Below are positions 36,967 through 46,226 of a stretch of DNA of 64,000 nt, piece after piece (positions within the stretch are counted from its first letter, which is position 1; the number at the start of each line of letters is the position of its first letter). The translations under genes were made by a program, and so were the position numbers. The DNA lies in NCBI GenBank assembly GCA_004296455.1, contig AP018280.1, forward strand, positions 558,001 to 622,000, read 5' to 3'. Under the pieces are notes generated by a model. The model did no database searches and was not told where the DNA came from. It worked only from the letters and a program-made list of their open reading frames with translations. This stretch comes from Calothrix sp. NIES-4101 (GTDB lineage Bacteria > Cyanobacteriota > Cyanobacteriia > Cyanobacteriales > Nostocaceae).

Positions 36967-37147
36967 CTACCCCTGTTAAGGTGTACCAATAATGTACTAG
37001 CTAGAATTCCTATTCTTACGTTACACACCCCGTCACTTGATCCTAAAATTGATCGCCAACATTATTTTTTTTGCTATCAGATTTTAATTATCACAAGCTG
37101 AAACCCTTGTTATTATGTTGCAAAAAACTTTACCTTAACAGGGGTAG
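36967..37147. mobile_element. MITE, CTACCCCTGTTAAGGTG family, copy 2
   Basis: A 181-bp element with ends CTACCCCTGTTAAGGTG (36967) and TACCTTAACAGGGGTAG (37131-37147), 16 of 17 inverted. The left part (GTACCAATAATGTACTAGC) is shared with copy 1, while the middle is diverged. No 9-bp target duplication is visible, so this copy is older or rearranged. It lies between rbsK and the ABC permease gene. Confidence 0.8.
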
Positions 37148-37351
37148 TGCAAAAGGGGTACAAATGGGGACTCGCTTTATTACCAATTTTTGCTGGGAGT
37201 AATGCAGGACGCGCCGAATGTATGATCTGGCATTGCAGAATTAATTGGGGAACTTGTTAGCTAATCGGCGATCGCGTATACTTCTGTCGATTGCTTTCAT
37301 CTTCTAATCAATCACGTCTTGGAAATATAAAATCTTGTAAGTAATTTCCCC

Positions 37352-38221
37352 ATGAATCTATTGGAAACTTGGCAAACAAATTATTTCCTGTTGACAGCAC
37401 TAGACAACTTAGTTGATTTACTCCAACTTCCATTTATGCAGCGTGCTGTAGTAGGAGCAATTTTGATGGGGATACTCGGAGGGTTGTTAGGCAGTTTTGT
37501 CACCCTGCGTCATTTATCCTTTTTCAGCCATGCAGTAGGACACGCAGCCTTAGTTGGCATAGCATTAGGCGTACTTTTACAAATCAATCCCACCTGGATG
37601 TTACTGCCCTTTACCCTAGTATTTGGCTTAGTAGTTATGTATTTTGTAGACAAAACAGATTTAGCAAGCGATAGCATTCTCAGCATTGCATTATCAGGAG
37701 CCTTAGCAATAGGTTTAATCTTGAGCAGTTTAATTCAAGGCTATCGCGGCAATCTCATGAGTGTCCTATTCGGAGATATCCTTGCAATCGATACTACAGA
37801 CTTGACACTAACCCTAATTTTACTACTAGGGAGCGGTATCTTCTTATTATCGACCCTGCGATCGCAGATTCTGCTCACCCTAAATCCTGCCGTTGCTAAA
37901 GTTCAAGGCATTCCTGTGCAATTATATCGCTACAGTTTCATAGTTTTGCTTTCACTTGCAGTTGCGATCGCAATTAAAGCAGTTGGCATATTACTCGTAA
38001 ATGCCTTCCTTGTTATCCCTGCATCAACTGCCAAAGTCATGACACATTACTTTAGTCATTTCTTAGTCATGTCAATTATAATTGGCTCAACCACAAGCAT
38101 CGCAGGCATTATAGCCTCAGTATTGTTTAAACTAGCCTCCGGCCCAAGTATTGTCATTGTTCAATTTGTTACCTTTCTGGTTGTGTTTAGTTGGATCAAA
38201 TTAACAATTAAACCTCTATAA
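37352..38221 (+). CDS. Metal ABC transporter permease (ZnuB/ABC-3 family)
   Basis: 289 residues with about eight TM helices. Family motifs include GGLLGSFVTLRHLSFFSHAVGHAALVG and AVGILLVNAFLVIPASTAK. This is the membrane subunit of zinc, manganese or iron importers. No matching ATPase or substrate-binding protein lies next to it, which is unusual for the family. The stop codon lies in a dispersed 52-bp repeat. Confidence 0.9.
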   Translation: MNLLETWQTNYFLLTALDNLVDLLQLPFMQRAVVGAILMGILGGLLGSFVTLRHLSFFSHAVGHAALVGIALGVLLQINPTWMLLPFTLVFGLVVMYFVDKTDLASDSILSIALSGALAIGLILSSLIQGYRGNLMSVLFGDILAIDTTDLTLTLILLLGSGIFLLSTLRSQILLTLNPAVAKVQGIPVQLYRYSFIVLLSLAVAIAIKAVGILLVNAFLVIPASTAKVMTHYFSHFLVMSIIIGSTTSIAGIIASVLFKLASGPSIVIVQFVTFLVVFSWIKLTIKPL

Positions 38222-38265
38222 AAAATATTTTCCAAAATATATTGCATAATCTGAAAATATTTGCT
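38214..38265 (+). repeat. Dispersed 52-bp repeat, copy 1
   Basis: CTCTATAAA...AATATTTTCCAAAA...ATATTGCATAATCTGAAAAT..TTTGCT is shared with 51103-51155, with only a few changes. It begins within the stop-codon region of the ABC permease gene. ATTTTCC and TGAAAAT can pair. Confidence 0.7.
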
Positions 38266-38452
38266 GTACTTATTTTTATTTAAAAGGCCAACAGTATTCA
38301 GAAAGCAAAAACTAAAAATTAATGCTTTTGGCTTTGTACTGAGTATTTTAGTTCCATCAATGTACAGGGGATGCAAAAAGCGTTGTTCTTTGTTAGACTT
38401 GTACACCCATTAGTCTCGTATTTCTGTTTAAAATTTAAATAGGATTCCTATA

Positions 38453-38847
38453 TTAAAATGGCTGATATCGCACTAAAAAGTTAAAGCCATTATTTTGTAG
38501 TGAACTACCGCCATCGCTTATTCCAATCAATGGTACACCGTAGTCGGCACGCAATATCAAACCATTAAAAGGTTGCCACTTTAACCCTAATCCTAAGCTA
38601 GCAAGGGTTTGCGGGTCAGGATTGCGATCGCGATTGTTCCAAACTGTACCGATATCAAAAAATGGCAATAACTGTAAGGTTTCGACATTTGATGTGAGGG
38701 GAATACGAACTTCCACACCTCCGACTACCCCACTGTCAGCAACAAGTTGATTTTGACTATAACCTCGCACTGTATCAACTCCCCCAATACTAATCTTTTC
38801 CAGCGAAAGTAGGGAATCAGGCGTAAGTTGAGTATTAATTTTAGTAA
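38453..38847 (-). pseudogene. C-terminal fragment of a TpsB-type (ShlB/FhaC) outer-membrane protein
   Basis: About 130 residues remain. LEKISIGGVDTVRGYSQNQ is the conserved POTRA/barrel motif of two-partner secretion transporters, followed by GGVEVRIPL, LLPFFDIGTVWN and the terminal FLVRYQPF. The open frame enters the ISAzo13-like element at 38848, and no 5' portion is found beyond the element. The gene therefore lost roughly 400 residues through insertion plus deletion and is not functional. Confidence 0.85.
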
Positions 38848-40145
38848 GGATCGTGGATTAAATAAAGTGTAATTCTGGTTTAGCGGTGTAATTCCATTGG
38901 GGCAAAAATTCATCAAAAACAATCTTCATGTTTGATTTGAAATCTTCAGCCACTTTTCGACCCGTTTGATAGGTTTTATCGAGAATCGTTGTAAAAACTT
39001 TGAGTCCTGTGCGAGTGGTTGCCTTTGCCATTAAGTCTTTTACAGTCTGGATACTCTCAAAAATCATCCCCTGACAAACGCGAGAGATATGAGGAAACAA
39101 ACGATGCTCAATCGGATTATACTTGGAGGTGTAGGGCGGATAATGAGCGATACGAATTTCGATGCCCAGTTCATTAACTAATGCCTGTAAGTCCTGTTTG
39201 AAGATGTAATAGCGAGAGCTATTGCTACCGCCACCATCACATAACAGCAAAATTGAATTTGCCAAAGAATAACGCGTCTTACCATAGGTGTTCCACCAGT
39301 AGCGAATTGAGTCACAGGCTAATTCACTGGTATCGTGGCTGATGCCAATCTGGATATAACCCACATTGTCTGTTATATCGTACAGCCCATGGGGAATGGC
39401 AACTCCAGTCGCAAGCGTTGGCCAATCATGGTCAAACACCTCTATCGTTTCTTGAGTGTATAGTTGTCCCTCCCGGTATAACTGCCCAATTAATTCTTTT
39501 TTTTGGTGTCCATACTCATGACCGGATTACCTGCCGTTTGATAAGAGTGCTTAAGTTGGTCAATCGTCTCAAATTGCTCGTTGCGATATTGATTCTCTCC
39601 TGTTGCCAGGGTCTTTACTGCTTTACGTTTACGAAAGTTATATTTCTCCAACAACTGGTCTACCACTGTCACACTCACTTCGATTCCTTCATTTCCCAGC
39701 AATCCTGCAATCTCATGACGCTTGAGATTGGTCCACTTGACACTTTCATCCATCGGCGAACCTGCTGTGTGCCTCTCCAACACTCGCAAAAACGCCTCGT
39801 CTAATCCAACAATTGTCTCGAAGGCTGATTTCCGTCCACCTCCGGGTTGGCGAATCCTCTCCTGCCCAAGCGCCGTTTCGTCCTCAAGTTCTCGCAAGCC
39901 TAATTGTAAGGTTTCGTGATGGCATCCCAGCAAGCGACGGATGTATGCCTGTCCCCCGTACCCTAATTTTACTGCTTCAATTGCTGCATATCGGCGGCAA
40001 TCCTTCTCCGACAACGATTCATAATATCGTTGCATTTGAACTTCAATTTCACCAGGGTAAGGGTGCATCATTTACCAGTTCTCAATTTACCCTTCTAGTG
40101 TACTGATATTATTGGCAGTATTACACCTTATTTAATCCACGATCC
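38848..40145 (-). mobile_element. ISAzo13-like insertion sequence, copy 1
   Basis: A 1298-bp element with ends GGATCGTGGATTAAATAA and its inverse at 40128-40145; the inverted repeat continues to about 26 bp with one mismatch. It is identical as far as I compared to the copy at 56026-57323. No direct target duplication flanks this copy (GTAA on the left, TTAC on the right), which suggests a deletion or recombination at one end. Confidence 0.9.
38858..40071 (-). CDS. ISAzo13 family transposase, programmed -1 frameshift
   Basis: Two frames joined by a -1 shift. The first (39490-40071) encodes 193 residues and ends at a run of eight A (39497-39504) in ACCAAAAAAAAGAA. Shifting back one base continues as KKKELIGQLYREGQLYTQE into the second part, which ends at 38858. 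The joined product of about 404 residues carries the DDE triad: Asp in MSMDTKKKEL, Asp in LLLCDGGGSN, and Glu in YNPIEHRL. The A run is a classical slippery site. The two copies in the window agree, so the shift is unlikely to be an assembly error. Confidence 0.88.
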
Positions 40146-40634
40146 TTACTACTGTCATCACACCCTACCCATGTTAAGTAAGGTGAAGTTTTTACGTGTA
40201 GGAATATAAATATTATTGAAGTATGTGTTGATTCTAATTGCAGATCGTTTGTTTATCTATGCACAAAAGTGCAAATCTCATAGAAGGCTTTTATACATTT
40301 TTTTATAAATTTTCACAGAGAGTAAAATCGCACTTTCCAAGTAACCGCAGTAAATCTGTCTAAAAGCGATCGCATCTTTTTTGCCCTACCTCACTAAATC
40401 GCGTTGCTCTCTACCCGAAACTACTTGTCGGGCTTTGTGGTGGTTGGTGGTACACCTTCACACAGAGAGTGCCGCTTTCACTAACAAATTAATTCTGTCT
40501 GACTACTTAAATCTATTACTTTTGAATAGATGGCATCTCCAACTTTTGGACGATCCCAAGCATTTTTGAATTGTGCGACCTTACATAGATAGTAAGCATA
40601 AAGACTCAATATTAAGGAGTACAAGGGAAAAACA
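40146..40634. other. Non-coding region between the IS and the DUF2267 gene
   Basis: About 490 bp. CTACCCATGTTAAGTAAGGTG at 40167 resembles a degenerate end of the CTACCCC MITE family. The remainder is AT-rich with no credible gene. The short frames here lack protein-like character. Confidence 0.4.
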
Positions 40635-41174
40635 ATGCCCGATCAAACATTTAGAACAAACATTCCAGAAATTGACCCAACGGAAATTGAAGATTCTCGA
40701 ACTGCGATCGCTGATGAACATCGCTCGTTCTTGGAAAAGGTTATGGTCAAAGCCGGATTTGCAGATTTGTATGATGCAAGAGACTTTACTGAAGTGGTGT
40801 TTCGCGTGATGCGCGACTTAATGACGACCGAAGCCAGTGATCGCGTTGAAGCCGAACTACATACAGAAGCTCTACCTACTGATGAGAAAGCACTCCAGTT
40901 TGAAGTAGCCGATCTTTGGAAAGATACTAATCCGATCGTAGGATTTTTGAGCCGGGTTCGTCCACCTTGGCAAGGCCCTGGCATCTTCAAGATAAATTCC
41001 GATCGCTTTTTGTTCCGAGTTGCAAATGAAGGCGGTAAGCCAGCAACAGTTGACCGAGAACAGGCAGTGAAAGCGGTATTTTCTGCCACTAAAGACGAAC
41101 TTTCTCAAGAACGGATTGAGGAAATTGCTAGTTGGCTACCCGATCATGTGCGTGAACTCTGGGAGCAAGCTTAA
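40635..41174 (+). CDS. DUF2267 domain-containing protein
   Basis: 179 residues. The core FLEKVMVKAGFADLYDARDFTEVVFRVMRDLMTTEASDRVEAEL is the helical DUF2267 signature, and a second partial repeat of it occurs at the C-terminus (AVKAVFSATKDELSQERIEEIASWLPDHVRELW). The function is unknown. The plasmid-derived primase gene fragment starts only 23 bp after its stop. Confidence 0.8.
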   Translation: MPDQTFRTNIPEIDPTEIEDSRTAIADEHRSFLEKVMVKAGFADLYDARDFTEVVFRVMRDLMTTEASDRVEAELHTEALPTDEKALQFEVADLWKDTNPIVGFLSRVRPPWQGPGIFKINSDRFLFRVANEGGKPATVDREQAVKAVFSATKDELSQERIEEIASWLPDHVRELWEQA

Positions 41175-41197
41175 TTCAAAACCAGAAAATATGTTAA

Positions 41198-42868
41198 GCT
41201 CAGGTTGCATCTAATTCTACAGAGCCTGACGCAGAAGCTAGGCTATTAACCGCTTGGGATGAGTGGAGCAAAAAGTCTGATAAATATCAACCGGGAGATT
41301 GTGAGGGAAAATGGCACACGTTTAGAGAATATGGCGGATTAAGTATTGCCACTTTGATACACGAAGCTCGGAAAAACGGCTGGGAATATCCTCGAAAGAG
41401 TGAGAAATCAAGGTTAAATAACGTTGCAAATCAAATAACTGAAGGGGAGTTTTACCCAGTCTACAACACTGTCGAGCAAACAATACTCGAACATACCTTT
41501 AGTCAAAACTGGATAACCTTTAAATCAGCTTTTCACCGCTATCACCCTGAGCCTGGATACTGGCAGTTTGTCGAGTCTGAAGAAATCTGCAAATTAATAG
41601 CTACTGACCTCAAGCGATGTTGCAAATTAGATGCACGTTCAGGGGAATATAAATTTAATTTTTTCAAGAATAATAACCTGAAAAGCGCTTTTGGTATTTG
41701 CAATGCTGCTCTTGCGCTATCAATCAACATTCAGAACCAACATTTGATAGCTTTTCAAAACGGAACCTACAACATTGAAACAAAGACATTAGAACCCCAC
41801 AGTAGAGAAAATTATCTAACTTGGGGTGTGGATGCTGATTATGTAGAGCAAGAAAGCTGCCCAGAAGTGTTTAAAAACTTCATAACAAAGGTTTTTGGGT
41901 TAGAGTTCCTAGATTTAATTCGTGCATTGATAAGCATGTATGTTGACCCATCAGCACCTTACGGGTATTTCATACACCTTATAGGCGATTCTGGGAGCGG
42001 TAAGGGCACGTTTTTGCGGTTCTTGGGTTCGTTGTTAAATACCAAGAACGTCAGGAGCATTGCTCACTTTTCGGAGTTACAAAGCCCAGAAGCAAGGCAT
42101 CAACACCTAACTGGGGTGAAATTGTGTATTTGTCCTGATTCTAAGGCTTTTCAAGGCAATATGACCGCGTTCTACGAGCTAGTCGATAACGGGACATACA
42201 GTGGACGGGCTTTATATTCCAGCGATGGCTATGAGAAGCGCTGGAATGTTCGGTTTGCTCTAGCATCCACTAATTATTTGGCAATTGAAAACGCAGGCGA
42301 TGGATGGCAAAGACGATGCATTCCAATTCCTACCAAGTCAAGGGAGGGGGAAGTTGATTTAAATTTAGGGGAGAAATTAGAGAATTGTAAAGCTGGCGTA
42401 ATTGCCTGGGCGTTAGGGATGCCAGCGCAAGAGCGAAACCAGTTAATCAAAAATAGTAGCTCTGTTGCTGGCGTAGCAGATTTAAAATCGCAACAATCCG
42501 TATTCGCAGACACGGTTAAAGGTTTCATTGATTCTTGCCTACATCCGAACGCAGAAGCGAAATCTTTAAGCGGTCAGGAATTATTCGATGTGTATAAACA
42601 GTATTGTTTATACGCAGGGCATAAGCCAAAAGCTTTGACCAATTTCCTTAAAGACCTCGGATCGGTTCTAAGCACCCACAAGGTGGGAGGACATGTAAAG
42701 AAGGAGGAAGGAAAAAGTAAGCGAGTCCCAGTTTCCTGGGAACGAATAGGTATAAATGACGGGCTTTTTGAATCCGGTAATGGGTTGTTTCATCCTGAGA
42801 AGCTTGTGGAAGGCGGGCTAGAGGCTTTTGAAAGTTCCCACAATGGTGGGTTACGTCTAGGCTGTTGA
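41198..42868 (+). pseudogene. 5'-truncated plasmid/phage primase-helicase (SF3, D5-like)
   Basis: About 556 codons are open from 41198, but no ATG or GTG start precedes the conserved region; the first possible start is TTG at 41354. The early part (LTAWDEWSKKSDKYQPGDCEGKWHTF) is the linker normally found after a primase domain, so the primase half is missing. The helicase domain has Walker A GDSGSGKGTF (about residue 265) and the P4/D5-type downstream motifs (RWNVRFALASTNYLAIENAGDGWQRRCIP). The last residues (RLGC) and the stop come from the IS at 42858. It is broken at both ends. Confidence 0.8.
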
Positions 42869-42895
42869 CTCTGTGCCTTTTGACATGGTAAAAGT

Positions 42896-44197
42896 TCATG
42901 CACTTTTAATGTCGTCACAATCCCCTGAAAACAACGTTTTTCGTTTTGATAGTGTGGATTGACCAAAAACTTCAGATAGCCATGCTTCAACGTCTGAAAA
43001 ACTAATTGTTTCAAGTGCGTTTTTAATCAAAGCTGTCGTCAGATTCATAGTAGATAAACAGATGGTTAGCAGCATCTGACCCATTTCTTTAAATGGACAG
43101 CGCGCGGAAAATTGCTTATATTTTCCAAACAATGACTCAATCACATCAGAAGTAGCTAAAAAAGTAGATTGGTTTTTAATTTTTCGGCATTGAACAGACA
43201 AATAACCCAAAATACTTTGTTGAAGTTTCTGGAGAGAATTATCATCAAATATAACTTTATTTTGTTCAAAAAAATCGAGAGTTTTATGACTAATTCCTGA
43301 TTGTTTGAGTTGAGTTTCAACACCTCGTGTGAGTGACACCATTTGGTTCCATTGAATTAGGTCTGATTCGTAGTCAACTAACCATCCCAATTTATCTACT
43401 ATTTTCTGAGTAATCAGCGAAGGGTCAGAATCTGGCATTAATTTAATTAAAGTGTCTGGAGAAGAATTTAGTAATTTAATCCCCCAATTTGTCAACCTTT
43501 CTACATTAAAAAAACGACATTGAGAACGTTGTGTTGGAGGAGATAAAAATGATAAATCTGTTTGTTGTAATTTTTGTCTGCTGATATTACATTTTTGAAT
43601 AAATGACTGATATCTCTCATCCGAATCTAGCTGGTATTTTAAAAGTAAAGCCATTGCATGAGTCACATCATGGGTATAGATAATATCTGGGTGATTTTGC
43701 TGGTATAGCTTGATTCCACGAGCTAGGTCGCTACCATTGTCCGCTACTATTTGTACTGGTACGCCGACTTTTTGACTGATTTTTTCTAGTTTTGATTCTA
43801 TAATCTCTCCTTTCGTAGAATCCATAATTTCTAATCCGAAAATTTTCACGTCTTCATGCGCCAACCCTCTTTTCTGCTTCATCACATTTTCTTCAATATG
43901 CTGCTGTGAAACGCCTAAAATTACCAACGCTTTTTGTTTCCCTAATTCTAATGTCAAATCGACAATAAATATCCAATCATCACGATATTCTTTCTCTTTT
44001 GTCAATTCATATATTCCAATCCGAGCCAACCACTTTCTCACACAACTGAAACTTGGAGTTGCCTGCTCTTCATAATTATTAAACAACTCAAATACTTTTT
44101 CTACTCCTCTAAAACTGATACCACATTCAATTAAAAGTAAGAGTGCTTGCTGAATTATTTTGGCATCATAATGATGACCCTTCACATTTAATTCCAT
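42896..44197 (-). CDS. Transposase of unclassified IS (DDE type)
   Basis: 433 residues. Likely catalytic acids are Asp in DDWIFIVDLTLELG, Asp in VPVQIVADNGSDLARG and Glu in TSDVIESLFGKYK, a spacing typical of RNase H-fold transposases. An N-terminal helical region (KIIQQALLLLIECGISFRGVEKVFELF) looks DNA-binding. The frame is intact. It starts 5 bp after a small coiled-coil gene, with which it forms the IS operon. Confidence 0.8.
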   Translation of the reverse strand: MELNVKGHHYDAKIIQQALLLLIECGISFRGVEKVFELFNNYEEQATPSFSCVRKWLARIGIYELTKEKEYRDDWIFIVDLTLELGKQKALVILGVSQQHIEENVMKQKRGLAHEDVKIFGLEIMDSTKGEIIESKLEKISQKVGVPVQIVADNGSDLARGIKLYQQNHPDIIYTHDVTHAMALLLKYQLDSDERYQSFIQKCNISRQKLQQTDLSFLSPPTQRSQCRFFNVERLTNWGIKLLNSSPDTLIKLMPDSDPSLITQKIVDKLGWLVDYESDLIQWNQMVSLTRGVETQLKQSGISHKTLDFFEQNKVIFDDNSLQKLQQSILGYLSVQCRKIKNQSTFLATSDVIESLFGKYKQFSARCPFKEMGQMLLTICLSTMNLTTALIKNALETISFSDVEAWLSEVFGQSTLSKRKTLFSGDCDDIKSA

Positions 44198-44202
44198 AGC
44201 TT

Positions 44203-44454
44203 CTATGATTTCTGCTTCGACTTGAATTTCCTCTTTTTTTCGTCTAAATCTCCTTCAATGTTTAACTCTTTTAGTTTTGACTCTGCCATCAACGCGCGAT
44301 TTTTCCATTCTTCTCTTGAATCTAATAGATCTCTAACCTTGATTTCTAAGGCTCTAATCTTTTTTTGTTTTAATAGTGCTTTTTCTTTCCAGTTATCTCG
44401 ACCTTTCTGAAACAAACGTGCTAATCTACTAACTGGGCTTTTAAACTCCTGCAT
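44203..44454 (-). CDS. Small coiled-coil protein of the IS
   Basis: 83 residues, highly charged and helical (KALLKQKKIRALEIKVRDLLDSREEWKNRALMAESKLKEL). It precedes the transposase by 5 bp inside the same inverted repeats, so it probably is an accessory or regulatory IS protein. No enzymatic motif is present. Confidence 0.65.
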   Translation of the reverse strand: MQEFKSPVSRLARLFQKGRDNWKEKALLKQKKIRALEIKVRDLLDSREEWKNRALMAESKLKELNIEGDLDEKKRKFKSKQKS

Positions 44455-44538
44455 GGGCTTTGAATGTGCTAAGTATTAACGACACTATTATTGTATGAAG
44501 CAATGGTGCCTTAAAACCAACAAAGTCAACAGCCTAGG

Positions 44539-45156
44539 TTATGCCTGCCTGATAGTCGGATTGATGCATCACGAGAAGCTCTACAAAGACTCACCGGACA
44601 GCGTGTGTTCACTCGAAACAATTTACTAATTCACGTAGATGTTAAAAGTGTTCGCGCCATTGACGAAACTGTTGGAAGTTTTCGTAAAGCCAAGTCAGAG
44701 GGACTATTCGGTTATTCGGGCGCTTTGAACGGCATTGTCTCGCTTGGTGGCAAAGACGGTATTGCAAGACTTTACACATCAGAAGGACAAATAAACCGCA
44801 GTGCTGACGTAAAAATTAGTGGTACTCTGGCGCTAATTACCCACATTAACAAGGCTTTAGGGGTTGAAATGGGTCGAACAGTGCTGCCACACATCATCAT
44901 GGATGCAGTTGAACGTGGTGATTACATAATTCCAGGGGCTGGATTTAATTTCTCAAAAATATTCTTTGATTGTCGTGAAAAATGGTGGTCGGAAATTCGT
45001 TCCGCAGTCGGTAAACAGTGGCAACCTTTTGCAGATGAAATCGGAGAAATTTTAGTCGTTGGTGGCTCCGCTCATATTGTTGCCAAGCTTCTACCTAATG
45101 ACCGCTACAAAGTACCAACACAACCACAATTTTTTGATTTACTTGGATTGATTTAA
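44539..45156 (+). pseudogene. ParM/StbA-like actin ATPase, N-terminally truncated
   Basis: About 205 codons are open from the right end of the IS, with no proper start; GTG 44605 is the first candidate. RLTGQRVFTRNNLLIHVDVKSVRAIDETVGSF and the C-terminal GEILVVGGSAHIVAKLL (the adenosine motif of actin-like ATPases) identify a plasmid-segregation actin. Roughly the first third, including the phosphate-1 loop, is missing, so filament formation is not expected. A ribbon-helix-helix gene follows 11 bp downstream, as in parMR operons. Confidence 0.7.
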
Positions 45157-45167
45157 GGAGTTATACA

Positions 45168-45452
45168 GTGACATCCGCCAACAAGAAAAAAGACTCAGAA
45201 CGCCTATCAGTAATGGTTCCTAGAGATTGCAAAGACGATATCGAGTATATAATTGCTCAAACCGGGATTAAATCAAATGGTGAATTATTCCGGTTGCTTT
45301 TAGCTCGCTACAAGCATGATTTTTGTAATTCTTACAATCAATTTTTTACACCATCAAATATTCCGGTAAATAACCAAGTAACAACATCGGAACAATCACA
45401 CACTGTTACTTCAAGTGAACCAAAACCTCTGACAAGTGCAATGAGTTTTTAA
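45168..45452 (+). CDS. ParR-like ribbon-helix-helix protein
   Basis: 94 residues. ERLSVMVPRDCKDDIEYIIAQTGIKSNGELFRLLLARYK has the strand-helix-helix pattern of RHH DNA-binding proteins. The C-terminal 40 residues are Ser/Thr/Asn-rich and probably disordered. Its place just after the ParM-like gene suggests it is the centromere-binding ParR partner. The assignment rests on context and fold pattern rather than strong identity. Confidence 0.6.
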   Translation: MTSANKKKDSERLSVMVPRDCKDDIEYIIAQTGIKSNGELFRLLLARYKHDFCNSYNQFFTPSNIPVNNQVTTSEQSHTVTSSEPKPLTSAMSF

Positions 45453-45482
45453 ATTTTCATCAAATGTAATTTGAGGTTACAA

Positions 45483-45716
45483 ATGGACGAGCAAGTTTTT
45501 ACTTTTTCAGATATCGCTAATCTTCTTGAAATAACGGAAGATGACGCAATTACAGGAATGTATGATTGCGATGCCTTTTTTCAAGCGAAATTCGGATTAC
45601 CTACTGCGGAATACTCACCCGATTCTGTGCTGACTGCCGATAAAAGCGAGTTATTAACTGTTTGGCTAACTGGAAAAAGTCCTCTTGAATTGTGGGTATT
45701 GAAGCAAAATGAGTGA
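45483..45716 (+). CDS. Small acidic hypothetical protein
   Basis: 77 residues from MDEQVFTFSDIANLLEITEDDAI. An N-terminal helix-turn-helix-like segment (FSDIANLLEITEDDAITGMY) is suggestive of an AlpA/excisionase fold but not conclusive. It is cotranscribed with its neighbours, and its stop overlaps the next start (ATGAGTGA). Confidence 0.5.
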   Translation: MDEQVFTFSDIANLLEITEDDAITGMYDCDAFFQAKFGLPTAEYSPDSVLTADKSELLTVWLTGKSPLELWVLKQNE

Positions 45717-45870
45717 TTTAGACCTAATTCAGCACTTATCGGTAATTAATCAGCATTTACAAGTGTTGCAATCAGCTAGACCAACAGACAAAAAGCTTTT
45801 TGAGGTGCAGCAACTATTACGGAATCACGTCCAAAACTTACTGATTACAGGTGAAAAATGCAGCAGTTAG
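45709..45870 (+). CDS. 53-residue hypothetical protein
   Basis: An ATG-initiated frame that overlaps the previous gene by 8 bp and the next gene by 13 bp. The sequence is helical with a Leu/Gln pattern (LIQHLSVINQHLQVLQ ... FEVQQLLRNHVQNLL). The chain of overlaps suggests it is a genuine gene in a tightly packed operon. No family is recognised. Confidence 0.5.
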   Translation: MSDLDLIQHLSVINQHLQVLQSARPTDKKLFEVQQLLRNHVQNLLITGEKCSS

Positions 45871-46136
45871 ACCCTGTTTACGATGCCAGTCAGTTATCAA
45901 AGCTCAAAATTTACCAGTATAAAGGGGTGTTGTACCGATATCTCTGCAAATGTCCATACGCTCGAAATACTTACCCACAGTGGATATTTGAACCATTAGC
46001 CGGACAACGTAGCAAGGTAAATATCAAGTTAAACAGCAACAAAATTCGTTCTGGTTCTATTGCTGAATGTACTGGGATGCTTGCTACGGCTAAATCACAG
46101 GTTACTCAATCAGGAATTCAACAAACTTTATTTTAA
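45858..46136 (+). CDS. Hypothetical protein of plasmid operon
   Basis: 92 residues. YQYKGVLYRYLCKCPYARNTYPQWIFEPLAG suggests a small beta-rich domain. It overlaps the preceding 53-residue gene. No family is recognised. The gene is probably expressed with the ParM/ParR-like genes upstream. Confidence 0.5.
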   Translation: MQQLDPVYDASQLSKLKIYQYKGVLYRYLCKCPYARNTYPQWIFEPLAGQRSKVNIKLNSNKIRSGSIAECTGMLATAKSQVTQSGIQQTLF

Positions 46137-46226
46137 TGCGATCGCACAAACCGACCAAAGTTAAACGCGACCGCACTGGGTGCATTCTCCGCCACGGAAA
46201 ACTACACTACACAAGGATTATAAATC

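Larger units (their letters stand above)
42858..44536 (-). mobile_element. Insertion sequence with TAGGCTGTTGACT ends
   Basis: A 1679-bp element whose ends TAGGCTGTTGACT (42858) and AGTCAACAGCCTA (44524-44536) are perfect 13-bp inverted repeats. The flanks GGTTACGTC and GGTTATGCC agree in 7 of 9 bases, compatible with a decayed or hybrid 9-bp target duplication. It encodes a transposase and a small coiled-coil protein. A 162-bp relative with the same ends is at 53176. I cannot place it in a named IS family. Confidence 0.82.

Noticed and set aside
38161-38406. Minus-strand 81-codon frame after the ABC permease
   Set aside because: It overlaps the permease 3' end and the dispersed repeat and has no ribosome-binding site.
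40381-40809. Plus-strand frames before and across the DUF2267 start
   Set aside because: Composition is not protein-like, and the second overlaps the well-supported DUF2267 frame.
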